Source of the DNA: Bacteroidota bacterium
GTDB lineage: Bacteria; Bacteroidota; Bacteroidia; Sphingobacteriales; Sphingobacteriaceae
Length of the DNA: 6,097 nucleotides
Direction: 5' to 3'
Assembly (NCBI GenBank): GCA_013288465.1
Contig: JABDBT010000111.1
Span: 1 to 6,097 of the forward strand
The notes below the pieces were generated by a model that did not search any database, was not told the origin of the DNA, and saw nothing but the letters and a program-made list of their open reading frames with translations. Positions 1-5,951 of the stretch are shown here, piece after piece. The first letter of the stretch is position 1; every line of letters starts with the position of its first letter. Made by a program: the position numbers and the translations under genes.

Positions 1-675
1 ATTGGCAATAATTTTGGCCACCTCGTCTGAGGTCATCATTTTTTCTTCGTGCAGGGTACTTTCGCCTTGTTGGGTACCATCTTTAGCTAAAGCAGTGTTA
101 CGAATATTTGACGCGGTAAATCCGGGGCAGGCGGTTAATATATTAACGCCGGTTTTCAATGTTTCAACCCGCAAAGCATCTAAAAAGCCATTCATCGCAA
201 ACTTTGAAGCGGAATAGCCGGTACGCCCCGGCAATCCCTTATATCCGGCTATGGATGATACGCCTACTATGGTGCCTTTAGTTTTTAATATTTCGGGCAG
301 CGCATATTTGGTGCAATAAACGGTGCCCCAAAAGTTTACATCCATTAAAGTTTTTAAAACCTGTACATCAGCGTCTTTAAATAAAGCCCGCATGGAGATA
401 CCTGCATTGTTTATTAGTATATCAACTTTGCCAAAAGTAAGCATGGCCTGTTTTACCAAATTTTCACATTCAGCTTCTATAGCTACATCACACTGAACAG
501 CTATAGCTTTTACACCATATTGTTGTTCAAGCGATTGTGCTATTTCGCATAAAGTTACATATTGGCGGGCTGCTAAAACCAAATTAGCGCCCCGCGACGC
601 AAATTCAAAAGCCAGTGATTTACCAATACCGGAGGATGCGCCGGTGATTATTATAATTTTATCCTTCAATTTCAT
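1..675 (-). CDS. Short-chain dehydrogenase/reductase (SDR), classical type, C-terminus cut by window edge
   Basis: An NAD(P)(H)-dependent oxidoreductase of the classical SDR family, cytosolic, substrate unknown. The minus strand reads open for 225 codons from the ATG at 675-673 to base 1 with no stop, so the end is missing (classical SDRs are about 250-270 residues). The Rossmann cofactor motif TGASSGIG is at residues 11-18, a cofactor-contacting Asp at D63 and LINNAG at 87-92. The catalytic tetrad is complete: N114, S141, Y154 and K158 (YSASK). CPGFTASNIR follows at 183-192. R37 after the second beta strand suggests NADPH preference (inference). The start is the ATG that brings the cofactor motif to the usual distance from the N-terminus; it lies inside the last codons of the glycosyltransferase (17-bp overlap, different frame), implying translational coupling. 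There is no signal peptide and no Shine-Dalgarno sequence. The family is certain, the reaction is not. Confidence 0.95.
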   Translation of the reverse strand, partial: MKLKDKIIIITGASSGIGKSLAFEFASRGANLVLAARQYVTLCEIAQSLEQQYGVKAIAVQCDVAIEAECENLVKQAMLTFGKVDILINNAGISMRALFKDADVQVLKTLMDVNFWGTVYCTKYALPEILKTKGTIVGVSSIAGYKGLPGRTGYSASKFAMNGFLDALRVETLKTGVNILTACPGFTASNIRNTALAKDGTQQGESTLHEEKMMTSDEVAKIIAN

Positions 676-1495
676 AAGTCTGCGGATACAGCTGTGGTAT
701 GCCCTGTACTTTTAAATCAGGCATCTTGAACAGGTATTTCGCAGCGAATATAAACATAGCCCCATAAAATTGCTTAATATGTTGCCAGCTTAATTTTGCA
801 GTTTCACCAACCTTAAAATTGATAATATATGTTTTAGGGAAATAATAATTTTTATAACCGGCAAGTTTTATACGGTATGATAAGTCAATATCATAACCAT
901 ATTTAACAAAGCGCTCATCAAATAAACCAACCTCGTTTAAAACAGACTTGCGTAACAACATATATGCTCCGTTCAATATGTCAACCTCAGTGGTTTGAAA
1001 CTCTTCTACCCATGCTTTATGATTGCGGTTGCTCAAACGGGTTTTTGGTAAATATTTGGCAAAGCCTATCAGTTTAAAGAAGGTTACCCATGCTTTGGTA
1101 AGCCCACGGTTCGATTCAGTCAAAAAACTCCCTTGTGGTGACAACATACGCACACCCAATCCACCTGCATCACCATGGATATCCATAAAGTCGATTATCC
1201 TTTTCAAAGTTTCTTTGCCGCTTATTGTATCCGCATTGACCAGTAAAACATACTCGCCTTTGGCCAGTTTAGTAGCCTGGTTGTATGCTTTTGCCACGCC
1301 GTCATTTACGATATTAGCTATAATATGAAATTGAGGAAACTCCCGGGTAAGCATTTCAACAGATTTATCTGACGATGCATTATCAATTATAAAAACCTCA
1401 TAATCAACATCATTACCGGCATTAACTAAAGAATTCAACGATTGCCTTAGCAAATCACATAGATTGCAATTGACAATAATAACGGATAGTTTCAT
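659..1495 (-). CDS. Family 2 glycosyltransferase (GT-A fold, rhamnosyltransferase-like)
   Basis: Likely transfers a sugar from a nucleotide-sugar donor during surface polysaccharide or glycoprotein glycan assembly on the cytoplasmic side of the membrane; donor and acceptor are unknown. The 278 residues show the GT2 pattern: an N-terminal beta strand SVIIVNCN (4-11), the donor-site IDNASSD (37-43), NDG at 64-66, the DXD-equivalent LVNADT (85-90), and the acceptor-side block NGAYMLLRKSVLNEVGLFDE (175-194) followed by YDIDLSYRIK (201-210). In many relatives the latter reads EDIDLSYR; here the acidic residue before the Asp is Tyr201. No convincing membrane segment is seen; the C-terminal stretch FYGAMFIFAAKYLF (243-256) is amphipathic or membrane-associating at most. 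The gene starts 3 bp after the recR stop and its end overlaps the SDR start, so it is almost certainly the middle gene of one transcript. Its genomic association with recR does not by itself suggest a role in repair. Confidence 0.93.
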   Translation of the reverse strand: MKLSVIIVNCNLCDLLRQSLNSLVNAGNDVDYEVFIIDNASSDKSVEMLTREFPQFHIIANIVNDGVAKAYNQATKLAKGEYVLLVNADTISGKETLKRIIDFMDIHGDAGGLGVRMLSPQGSFLTESNRGLTKAWVTFFKLIGFAKYLPKTRLSNRNHKAWVEEFQTTEVDILNGAYMLLRKSVLNEVGLFDERFVKYGYDIDLSYRIKLAGYKNYYFPKTYIINFKVGETAKLSWQHIKQFYGAMFIFAAKYLFKMPDLKVQGIPQLYPQTYEIEG

Positions 1496-1498
1496 AGG

Positions 1499-2116
1499 CT
1501 ACTTTGATAGTGAATTTTCATACGGAACACGTGTAGCGATAGACCGCCCCAAGGTGATCTCATCAACGTACTCCAATTCACCACCAAAAGCTATGCCACG
1601 CGCTATGGTTGAGATATTTATATTAAAATGTTTTAAACGTTTATGCAGATAAAATATAGTGGTATCCCCTTCCATAGTAGCACTCAACGCGAAAATTATC
1701 TCTTTGGCTTCATTCTGGTTTAACCGCTCAACCAAAGTATCTACCTCCAGATCTGACGGGCCGACACCATCCATAGGCGAAATTAAGCCACCCAATACAT
1801 GGTACACGCCATTATATTGATTGGTGTTTTCAATAGCCATTACATCGCGGGTATCCTCAACAACGCATATTAGGCTTTGGTCACGCTTAGGGGCTGCGCA
1901 TATTTCACAGATTTTTTGATCGGATATATTATGACAAACAGCACAAAACTGTATCTCGTTACGCAATTTGCTAACCGTACTGCTAAATTTTTCCACTTCG
2001 GTCTTGTCCTGTTTAAGCAGGTGCAAAACCAGGCGTAACGCGGTTTTTTGACCTACTCCGGGCAGTTTAGCAAACTCGGCAACAGCGTTCTCTAATAGTT
2101 TGGACGAAAAATTCAT
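1499..2116 (-). CDS. recR: Recombination mediator protein RecR
   Basis: RecR works with RecO (and RecF) to load RecA onto SSB-coated single-stranded DNA at gaps, in the cytoplasm. At 205 residues it has the standard full length. The domains appear in family order: a helix-hairpin-helix DNA-binding segment with LPGVGQKTA (18-26), a four-cysteine zinc finger (C58, C61, C70, C73), a Toprim domain opening with CVVEDTRD (84-91) and containing [16 protein letters not shown] (105-120), and the C-terminal [20 protein letters not shown] segment (172-191). The ATG at 2116-2114 gives the canonical N-terminus; it follows an A/T-rich stretch without a Shine-Dalgarno sequence. It is the first gene of the minus-strand operon, divergent from the symporter across a repeat-containing spacer. 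All diagnostic residues are present and I see no damage. Confidence 0.98.
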   Translation of the reverse strand: MNFSSKLLENAVAEFAKLPGVGQKTALRLVLHLLKQDKTEVEKFSSTVSKLRNEIQFCAVCHNISDQKICEICAAPKRDQSLICVVEDTRDVMAIENTNQYNGVYHVLGGLISPMDGVGPSDLEVDTLVERLNQNEAKEIIFALSATMEGDTTIFYLHKRLKHFNINISTIARGIAFGGELEYVDEITLGRSIATRVPYENSLSK

Positions 2117-2150
2117 TTTGCGAATTTAAAGAATATTAGGTAAATCGCTG

Positions 2151-2185
2151 ATAGTTCATGGTTAATAGTTCATGGATCATAGCCT
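2151..2185 (+). repeat. Degenerate heptamer tandem tract (ATRGTTC-like)
   Basis: Five consecutive 7-bp units can be read in register: ATAGTTC, ATGGTTA, ATAGTTC, ATGGATC, ATAGCCT. An 11-bp stretch (ATAGTTCATGG) recurs exactly with a 14-bp period at 2151-2161 and 2165-2175. It lies just left of the long palindrome. On the other side of the palindrome the minus strand reads ATGGTTT then ATGGGTT (2322 down to 2309), a looser match in inverted orientation. I recall similar heptamer tracts in intergenic DNA of Bacteroidota, unverified here. No coding role is apparent. Confidence 0.6.
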
Positions 2186-2188
2186 TTA

Positions 2189-2286
2189 CGTCATTGCGAG
2201 GTACGAAGCAATCTCTAAGGAGACAGGCGGCGAACTTGCACGGCCGATTTGCAAATGCAGAGATTGCTTCGTACCTCGCAATGACG
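2189..2286. repeat. 98-bp palindromic element with 28-bp perfect inverted arms (REP/MITE-like)
   Basis: The left arm 2189-2216 begins CGTCATTGCGAGGTACGAAG, and the right arm 2259-2286 is its exact reverse complement over all 28 bases. The pairing stops immediately outside (A2188 against C2287) and inside (A2217 against C2258). A 42-bp centre (2217-2258) separates the arms and itself contains the palindrome ATTTGCAAAT (2247-2256). In RNA this would fold into a very stable long hairpin. Arms starting CGTCATTGCGAGG and containing CGAAGCAATC are a motif I recall as a high-copy intergenic repeat in Sphingobacteriaceae and some other bacteria; that is memory, not a search. There is no open reading frame in it and no clear target-site duplication, so it is best seen as a non-autonomous, REP- or MITE-like repeat. 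Lying between divergent genes, it is not at a transcript 3' end, which argues against a simple terminator role. Confidence 0.85.
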
Positions 2287-2339
2287 CTCGGTTAATTATC
2301 AGTTACTAAACCCATAAACCATTAAATAATACTGTATAA

Positions 2340-3827
2340 ATGTCCCCGGGAATACTACTTTCATTTATCATTGGGTACTTTTTAGTACTCTTAGTCATTT
2401 CCTGGCTTACGTCCCGGAAATCTGCCGATAACGATACATTCTTCGTAGCCAACCGCAACTCAAAATGGTATTTGGTAGCATTCGGGATGATAGGCACCGC
2501 CTTGAGTGGGGTGACTTTTATCTCTGTTCCGGGTAAGGTTGGCGCACCCAGCGGCGATCAGTTTGCTTATTTTCAGTTTGTTTTGGGCAACGCGGCGGGT
2601 TTTATCATTATCGCTACGGTATTGCTTCCGCTTTATTACCGTATGAAGTTAACTTCTATCTACAGCTATATTGAAAGCGCCTTAGGCCAATGGAGCTATA
2701 AAACCGCGGCGGGTATTTTTTTAATAAGCCGGATAATTGGTTCATCTTTCAGGCTATATTTAGTTGTTATTGTTTTACAAAAGTTCATTTTTGATAGTTA
2801 CCACGTACCGTTTGCCGCTACTGTATTAATTTGTTTGGTGCTGATATGGGCTTATACTTACAGGGGCGGTTTAAAAACTATTATCATTACCGACAGTCTG
2901 CAAACCTTGTTTTTAGTGTCATCCGTTTTCCTGTCGATATATTTCATTTGCCATAGCCTGCACCTTAATGTTTTTGAAGCTGCCGACGCGATAAAAAACA
3001 GCAGTTACTCCAAAATATTCTTCTTTAATAATTTTTTAAGCAGTCATTTACACATTACCAAACAGTTTTTAGGCGGCTTATTTATTACAGTAGGTATGAC
3101 AGGCCTTGACCAGGACCTGATGCAAAAAAACCTGAGCCTTAAAAACATCGGCGAAGCACAAAAAAACATGTTCAGCTTTACGCTGGTGTTTGTTATCATC
3201 AATATTTTCTTTTTAAGCGTGGGTGCGTTGCTATACATCTACGCCGCGCATTACGGTATAAGTGTCGAAAAAACCGACTATCTCTACCCTACCATTGCTT
3301 TAAAGTATTTAGGCCTGGTACCTGCAATTGTATTTATGCTGGGTTTAACCGCCGCTACTTTTGCCACCACAGATTCGGCCTTAACAGCCTTAACCACTTC
3401 GTTTTGTGTGGATTTTTTAAACTTTGGCAAAAAGCAGGATATCAACAGTAAAAAAATGGTAAGTACACGTCATTTTGTGCATATCGCTTTTTCGGGGATG
3501 TTATTTTTAACCATTATCATTTTTAACGCTATTAATGATAAAGCTGTGGTAACTGCCATATTTTCGGTAGCCTCATATACTTACGGCCCGCTTTTAGGTT
3601 TGTATTCATTCGGGCTATTTGTTAGCGGCCGGCAGGTAAAAGACAAATTGGTACCTTTTATTTGTTTGGTTTCGCCGGCTATATGTTATTACCTTAGTAC
3701 CCATTCGGCCAAATTATTTGGTTACACATTCGATAACGAACTCATATTGGTAAATGGATTTATTACATTTGCAGGTTTGCTGCTGACTTCTTCAAAAAAG
3801 TCGGCAAGTTTGAAAGACCTTAAGTGA
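2340..3827 (+). CDS. Sodium:solute symporter (SSS family) integral membrane protein
   Basis: A predicted inner-membrane transporter that would couple solute uptake to the sodium gradient; the solute cannot be told from sequence. The 495 residues are mostly hydrophobic with about 13 likely membrane helices, the usual SSS architecture and length. Visible family marks are the first helix (5-23) followed by a basic loop, the unwound-helix segment GTALSGVTFISVPGKVG (52-68) matching the SSS pattern of small residues before F-x-x-x-PG, the hallmark YRGGLKTIIITDSLQ (174-188), and the helix-8 equivalent AATFATTDSALTALTT (338-353), where small hydroxyl residues would line the Na2 sodium site. The C-terminal tail (from about 484) is short and basic; its codons for KSAS (487-490) coincide with a copy of the octamer repeat found downstream. 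The start at 2340 follows A/T-rich sequence without a Shine-Dalgarno; it places the first helix at the very N-terminus, as expected. Divergent from recR. Confidence 0.92.
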   Translation: MSPGILLSFIIGYFLVLLVISWLTSRKSADNDTFFVANRNSKWYLVAFGMIGTALSGVTFISVPGKVGAPSGDQFAYFQFVLGNAAGFIIIATVLLPLYYRMKLTSIYSYIESALGQWSYKTAAGIFLISRIIGSSFRLYLVVIVLQKFIFDSYHVPFAATVLICLVLIWAYTYRGGLKTIIITDSLQTLFLVSSVFLSIYFICHSLHLNVFEAADAIKNSSYSKIFFFNNFLSSHLHITKQFLGGLFITVGMTGLDQDLMQKNLSLKNIGEAQKNMFSFTLVFVIINIFFLSVGALLYIYAAHYGISVEKTDYLYPTIALKYLGLVPAIVFMLGLTAATFATTDSALTALTTSFCVDFLNFGKKQDINSKKMVSTRHFVHIAFSGMLFLTIIIFNAINDKAVVTAIFSVASYTYGPLLGLYSFGLFVSGRQVKDKLVPFICLVSPAICYYLSTHSAKLFGYTFDNELILVNGFITFAGLLLTSSKKSASLKDLK

Positions 3828-3902
3828 GTAAGTTTTAACCGACCAATAAGCAACAAATTAATTAATATAAAATATATTTATCCTTCCGGACTTGCCGACT
3901 TT
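3797..3902. repeat. Inverted repeat pair linking the symporter 3' end to the downstream spacer
   Basis: Thirteen bases at 3797-3809 (AAAGTCGGCAAGT, inside symporter codons 486-490) are the exact reverse complement of 3890-3902 (ACTTGCCGACTTT) in the spacer before the LOG gene. The loop is 80 nt. The right arm is part of the octamer array, so the left arm is best explained as an inverted copy of the same repeat lying in the coding end. In the transcript the pair could form a hairpin spanning the symporter stop codon; no T-run follows, so a classical intrinsic terminator is not supported. Confidence 0.6.
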
Positions 3903-3917
3903 GGGGGCTTCCGGACT
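3883..3917 (+). repeat. Degenerate octamer array (CTTCCGGA-like)
   Basis: Reading rightwards: CTTCCGGA (3883-3890), CTTGCCGA (3891-3898), a 9-bp CTTTGGGGG (3899-3907), CTTCCGGA (3908-3915), then CT. The 10-bp CTTCCGGACT is thus present twice exactly, 25 bp apart. The array ends 12 bp before the LOG start codon, so it falls in or next to its 5' leader. I recall comparable short CTTNCGGA tracts in intergenic DNA of Sphingobacteriaceae, unverified here. Its role, if any, is unknown. Confidence 0.6.
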
Positions 3918-3929
3918 AAAACAAAAATT

Positions 3930-4637
3930 ATGACTGGTGAAGAAAAAATAAGACAAGCGTTTGAGAACAAAAACTGGCAGGAAATTAAGGTTACCGATTC
4001 GTGGCAGATATTTAAAATAATGGCCGAATTTGTGGACGGCTTTGAGAAACTGGCTAAAATTGGCCCGTGCGTATCCATATTTGGTTCGGCACGTACCCAT
4101 TACGATAATCCATACTATAAATTGGCCGAAGATACCGCTCGGTTACTAACCGAGCGTGGTTACGGCGTAATATCGGGCGGCGGCCCCGGTATAATGGAAG
4201 CGGCCAATAAAGGCGCTTATGAGGCCGGTGGTAAATCGGTTGGGCTAAACATTGAATTACCTTTTGAGCAATTCCACAATAAATATATCGACAGGGATAA
4301 AATACTGGAGTTTGATTATTTCTTTATCCGTAAAGTAATGTTCATGAAATATTCACAGGGATTTATCATTCTTCCCGGTGGCTTTGGTACTATGGACGAA
4401 TCATTTGAAGCTATTACGCTGATACAGACCGGCAAAATAGCCCGTTTCCCTATCGTATTTGTAGGTGTTGACTATTGGGGCGGTTTGTTTAATTGGGTAA
4501 AAGAGAAAATGCTTGAGCAGGAACATAATATTCACCCTGATGACCTGAACTTGTACCGTTTGGTTGATACAGCCGAAGAAGCGGTTGAGCATATCTTCCG
4601 TTTCTACGATAAATATGTACTGAAACCGAATTTTTAA
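3930..4637 (+). CDS. LOG-family (TIGR00730-type) nucleoside 5'-monophosphate phosphoribohydrolase
   Basis: Proteins of this family hydrolyse the N-glycosidic bond of nucleoside 5'-monophosphates, releasing base and ribose 5-phosphate; characterised members activate cytokinin nucleotides or cleave AMP-type nucleotides. They are often mislabelled lysine decarboxylase. In 235 residues the diagnostic motifs are complete: FGSAR (51-55) opening the Rossmann-like fold, GGGPGIMEAANKGA (83-96), R134-K135 in FFIRKVMFMKYS with the conserved Arg, and PGGFGTMDE (149-157) with catalytic Glu157. An extension of about 45 residues precedes the core, as in the longer bacterial subgroup. Cytosolic, without signal or membrane segment. 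The chosen ATG follows an A-rich leader (AAAACAAAAATT) without a Shine-Dalgarno and yields an in-frame N-terminus with plausible helices; an internal Met at 31 would drop the extension. It lies 102 bp after the symporter and 54 bp before the first MFS gene. Physiological substrate unknown. Confidence 0.95.
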   Translation: MTGEEKIRQAFENKNWQEIKVTDSWQIFKIMAEFVDGFEKLAKIGPCVSIFGSARTHYDNPYYKLAEDTARLLTERGYGVISGGGPGIMEAANKGAYEAGGKSVGLNIELPFEQFHNKYIDRDKILEFDYFFIRKVMFMKYSQGFIILPGGFGTMDESFEAITLIQTGKIARFPIVFVGVDYWGGLFNWVKEKMLEQEHNIHPDDLNLYRLVDTAEEAVEHIFRFYDKYVLKPNF

Positions 4638-4691
4638 TTAATTCATAAAACTTCTGCAAGCTTTTTAAATTGTATTTTCTACTTTGGTAGT

Positions 4692-5903
4692 ATGGCTAAA
4701 CCTAACCGACAGGCTGCATTAGGCTTTATATTTGTTACGCTTTTAATTGATGTTACCGGTTTAGGTATAATTATACCAGTTTTACCTAAACTGATACAAA
4801 CACTTATTCACGGTAGTTTAAGCGAAGCTGCGCGCTATGCGGGGCTGTTAACACTGGCGTATGCGGTTATGCAGTTTTTGTTTGCGCCGGTATTAGGTAA
4901 TTTGAGCGATAAGTTTGGCCGCAGGCCGGTATTGTTAGGTTCATTATTGGGCTTTGGTATCGACTATATATTTCTGGCCTTTGCCCCATCAATTGGCTGG
5001 TTGTTTTTAGGCCGTGCTATTGCAGGTATAACAGGCGCCAGTTTTACTACTGCTTCGGCTTATATTGCCGATGTAAGCACACCCGAAAAACGGGCGCAAA
5101 ACTTTGGGATGATAGGTGTAGCCTTTGGCATAGGGTTTATAGTAGGGCCGGTCATCGGTGGCATATTGGGCAAATACAGCACACAACTCCCGTTTATAGC
5201 GGCGGCCGTTTTAGCGCTTTGCAATGCCCTTTATGGATTTTTTGTATTGCCCGAATCATTAGATAAAGCACACCGCCGCCCTTTTGATATTAAGAGAGCA
5301 AACCCGCTGGGCTCATTGTTACAGATAAAAAAATACCCATCCGTACTGGGGCTTGCAGCTTCGTTATTTTTAATTTACTTCGCAGCACAATCTGTACAAA
5401 GTGTATGGACATTTTATACCTTCAGCAAATTTGGGTGGACAGAAGCAATGGTTGGTTATTCATTAGGTTTTGTTGGGCTAATGGTTGCCATAGTACAAGG
5501 CGGGCTCATACGCATAGTAATACCCAAATTAGGGCAACACCGCAGTATATGGATAGGGCTATTATTTTATAGTGCCGGCTTATTATTTTATGCTTTTGCC
5601 AGCAAAAGCTGGATGATGTTTGCCTTTACGGTTCCCTATACGCTGGGTGGCATTGCCGGCCCGGCATTGCAAGGTGTAATGACCGGCCAGGTGTCTGCCA
5701 ATGAACAGGGCGAATTACAGGGCGGCCTTACCAGTTTAGCCAGTTTAAGCACCATATTTGGCCCGGCAATAATGACCTATATATTTTACTATTTTACCAA
5801 TGCCCACGCGCCTATATACCTGCCGGGCGCGCCATTTATATTAGGAGCCGTTTTAATGCTGTTAAGCGCTTTACTTGCCGTACGAAGTTTTAAAAGAAAT
5901 TAA
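4692..5903 (+). CDS. TetA-like MFS drug/metabolite exporter (TCR/Tet family)
   Basis: A 12-helix inner-membrane proton antiporter of the drug:H+ type, 403 residues, the normal length. The first helix has the TetA-type [14 protein letters not shown] (19-32, with D20 equivalent to TetA(B) Asp15). Motif A is [14 protein letters not shown] (69-82), the third helix contains D91 (equivalent to TetA(B) Asp84), R108 sits in [11 protein letters not shown], and the antiporter motif C is [12 protein letters not shown] (146-157). The C-terminal half keeps [12 protein letters not shown] (247-258) and [12 protein letters not shown] (319-330). By alignment from memory, the TetA(B) intramembrane His257 and Asp285 correspond to V265 and Y293, so tetracycline is not the expected substrate. 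The central loop (about 188-212) is basic. The start at 4692 is the first ATG ahead of helix 1, without a Shine-Dalgarno. It is followed 48 bp later by a paralogous gene. Confidence 0.94.
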   Translation: MAKPNRQAALGFIFVTLLIDVTGLGIIIPVLPKLIQTLIHGSLSEAARYAGLLTLAYAVMQFLFAPVLGNLSDKFGRRPVLLGSLLGFGIDYIFLAFAPSIGWLFLGRAIAGITGASFTTASAYIADVSTPEKRAQNFGMIGVAFGIGFIVGPVIGGILGKYSTQLPFIAAAVLALCNALYGFFVLPESLDKAHRRPFDIKRANPLGSLLQIKKYPSVLGLAASLFLIYFAAQSVQSVWTFYTFSKFGWTEAMVGYSLGFVGLMVAIVQGGLIRIVIPKLGQHRSIWIGLLFYSAGLLFYAFASKSWMMFAFTVPYTLGGIAGPALQGVMTGQVSANEQGELQGGLTSLASLSTIFGPAIMTYIFYYFTNAHAPIYLPGAPFILGAVLMLLSALLAVRSFKRN

Positions 5904-5951
5904 ACTATATCCATTTAAAACAATTAGCCATATTTACCATTTTTCTCTCTG

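Larger units (their letters stand above)
2117..2339. promoter_or_regulatory. Divergent intergenic region between recR and the symporter
   Basis: This 223-bp spacer must hold the promoters of both the leftward recR operon and the rightward symporter, because the two genes are divergent. I could not find a convincing Bacteroidota promoter (TTTG around -33 with TAnnTTTG around -7) on either strand. Closest to recR, the minus strand reads TAAATTCG, a one-mismatch fit to the -7 box, but it ends only 4 nt before the ATG. Much of the space is taken by the heptamer tract and the inverted-repeat element annotated separately, leaving about 34 bp next to recR and about 53 bp next to the symporter as non-repeat DNA. 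Promoter presence is inferred from gene orientation, not read from a motif. Confidence 0.4.

Noticed and set aside
2..217. Plus-strand open frame at the left edge
   Set aside because: It lies antisense to the SDR gene, whose minus-strand reading frame has a complete set of SDR motifs; the plus-strand translation shows no recognisable domain.
1023..1328. Plus-strand open frame of 101 codons inside the glycosyltransferase
   Set aside because: Antisense shadow of a well-supported gene with no family features of its own.
659..2116. recR, glycosyltransferase and SDR as a novel defence or modification system
   Set aside because: Each gene is a complete, ordinary family member and there is no nuclease, sensor or other effector nearby; the clustering is explained by operon packing.
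2217..2258. Centre of the palindromic element as a small RNA or CRISPR-like unit
   Set aside because: There is a single copy in the window, no regular spacer structure, and only a 10-bp internal palindrome; nothing supports an independent RNA gene.
3873..3880. TATATTTA as a -7 promoter box for the LOG gene
   Set aside because: It matches TAnnTTTG at 7 of 8 positions, but no TTTG-like -33 element lies at the right distance, and such matches are expected by chance in A/T-rich spacer.
3858..4100. Minus-strand open frames opposite the symporter-LOG spacer and LOG 5' end
   Set aside because: They overlap the conserved LOG coding sequence on the opposite strand and show no domain; part of the frame crosses the octamer array.
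4647..4666. Weak A/T stem followed by T-run after the LOG gene, as terminator
   Set aside because: The stem AAAACTT/AAGCTTTT has only about 7 pairs with a bulge and almost no G-C pairs; too weak to call.
4680..4687. TACTTTGG as a promoter box before the first MFS gene
   Set aside because: The spacing within the box is one base short of TAnnTTTG and it is 4 nt from the start codon, with no -33 partner.
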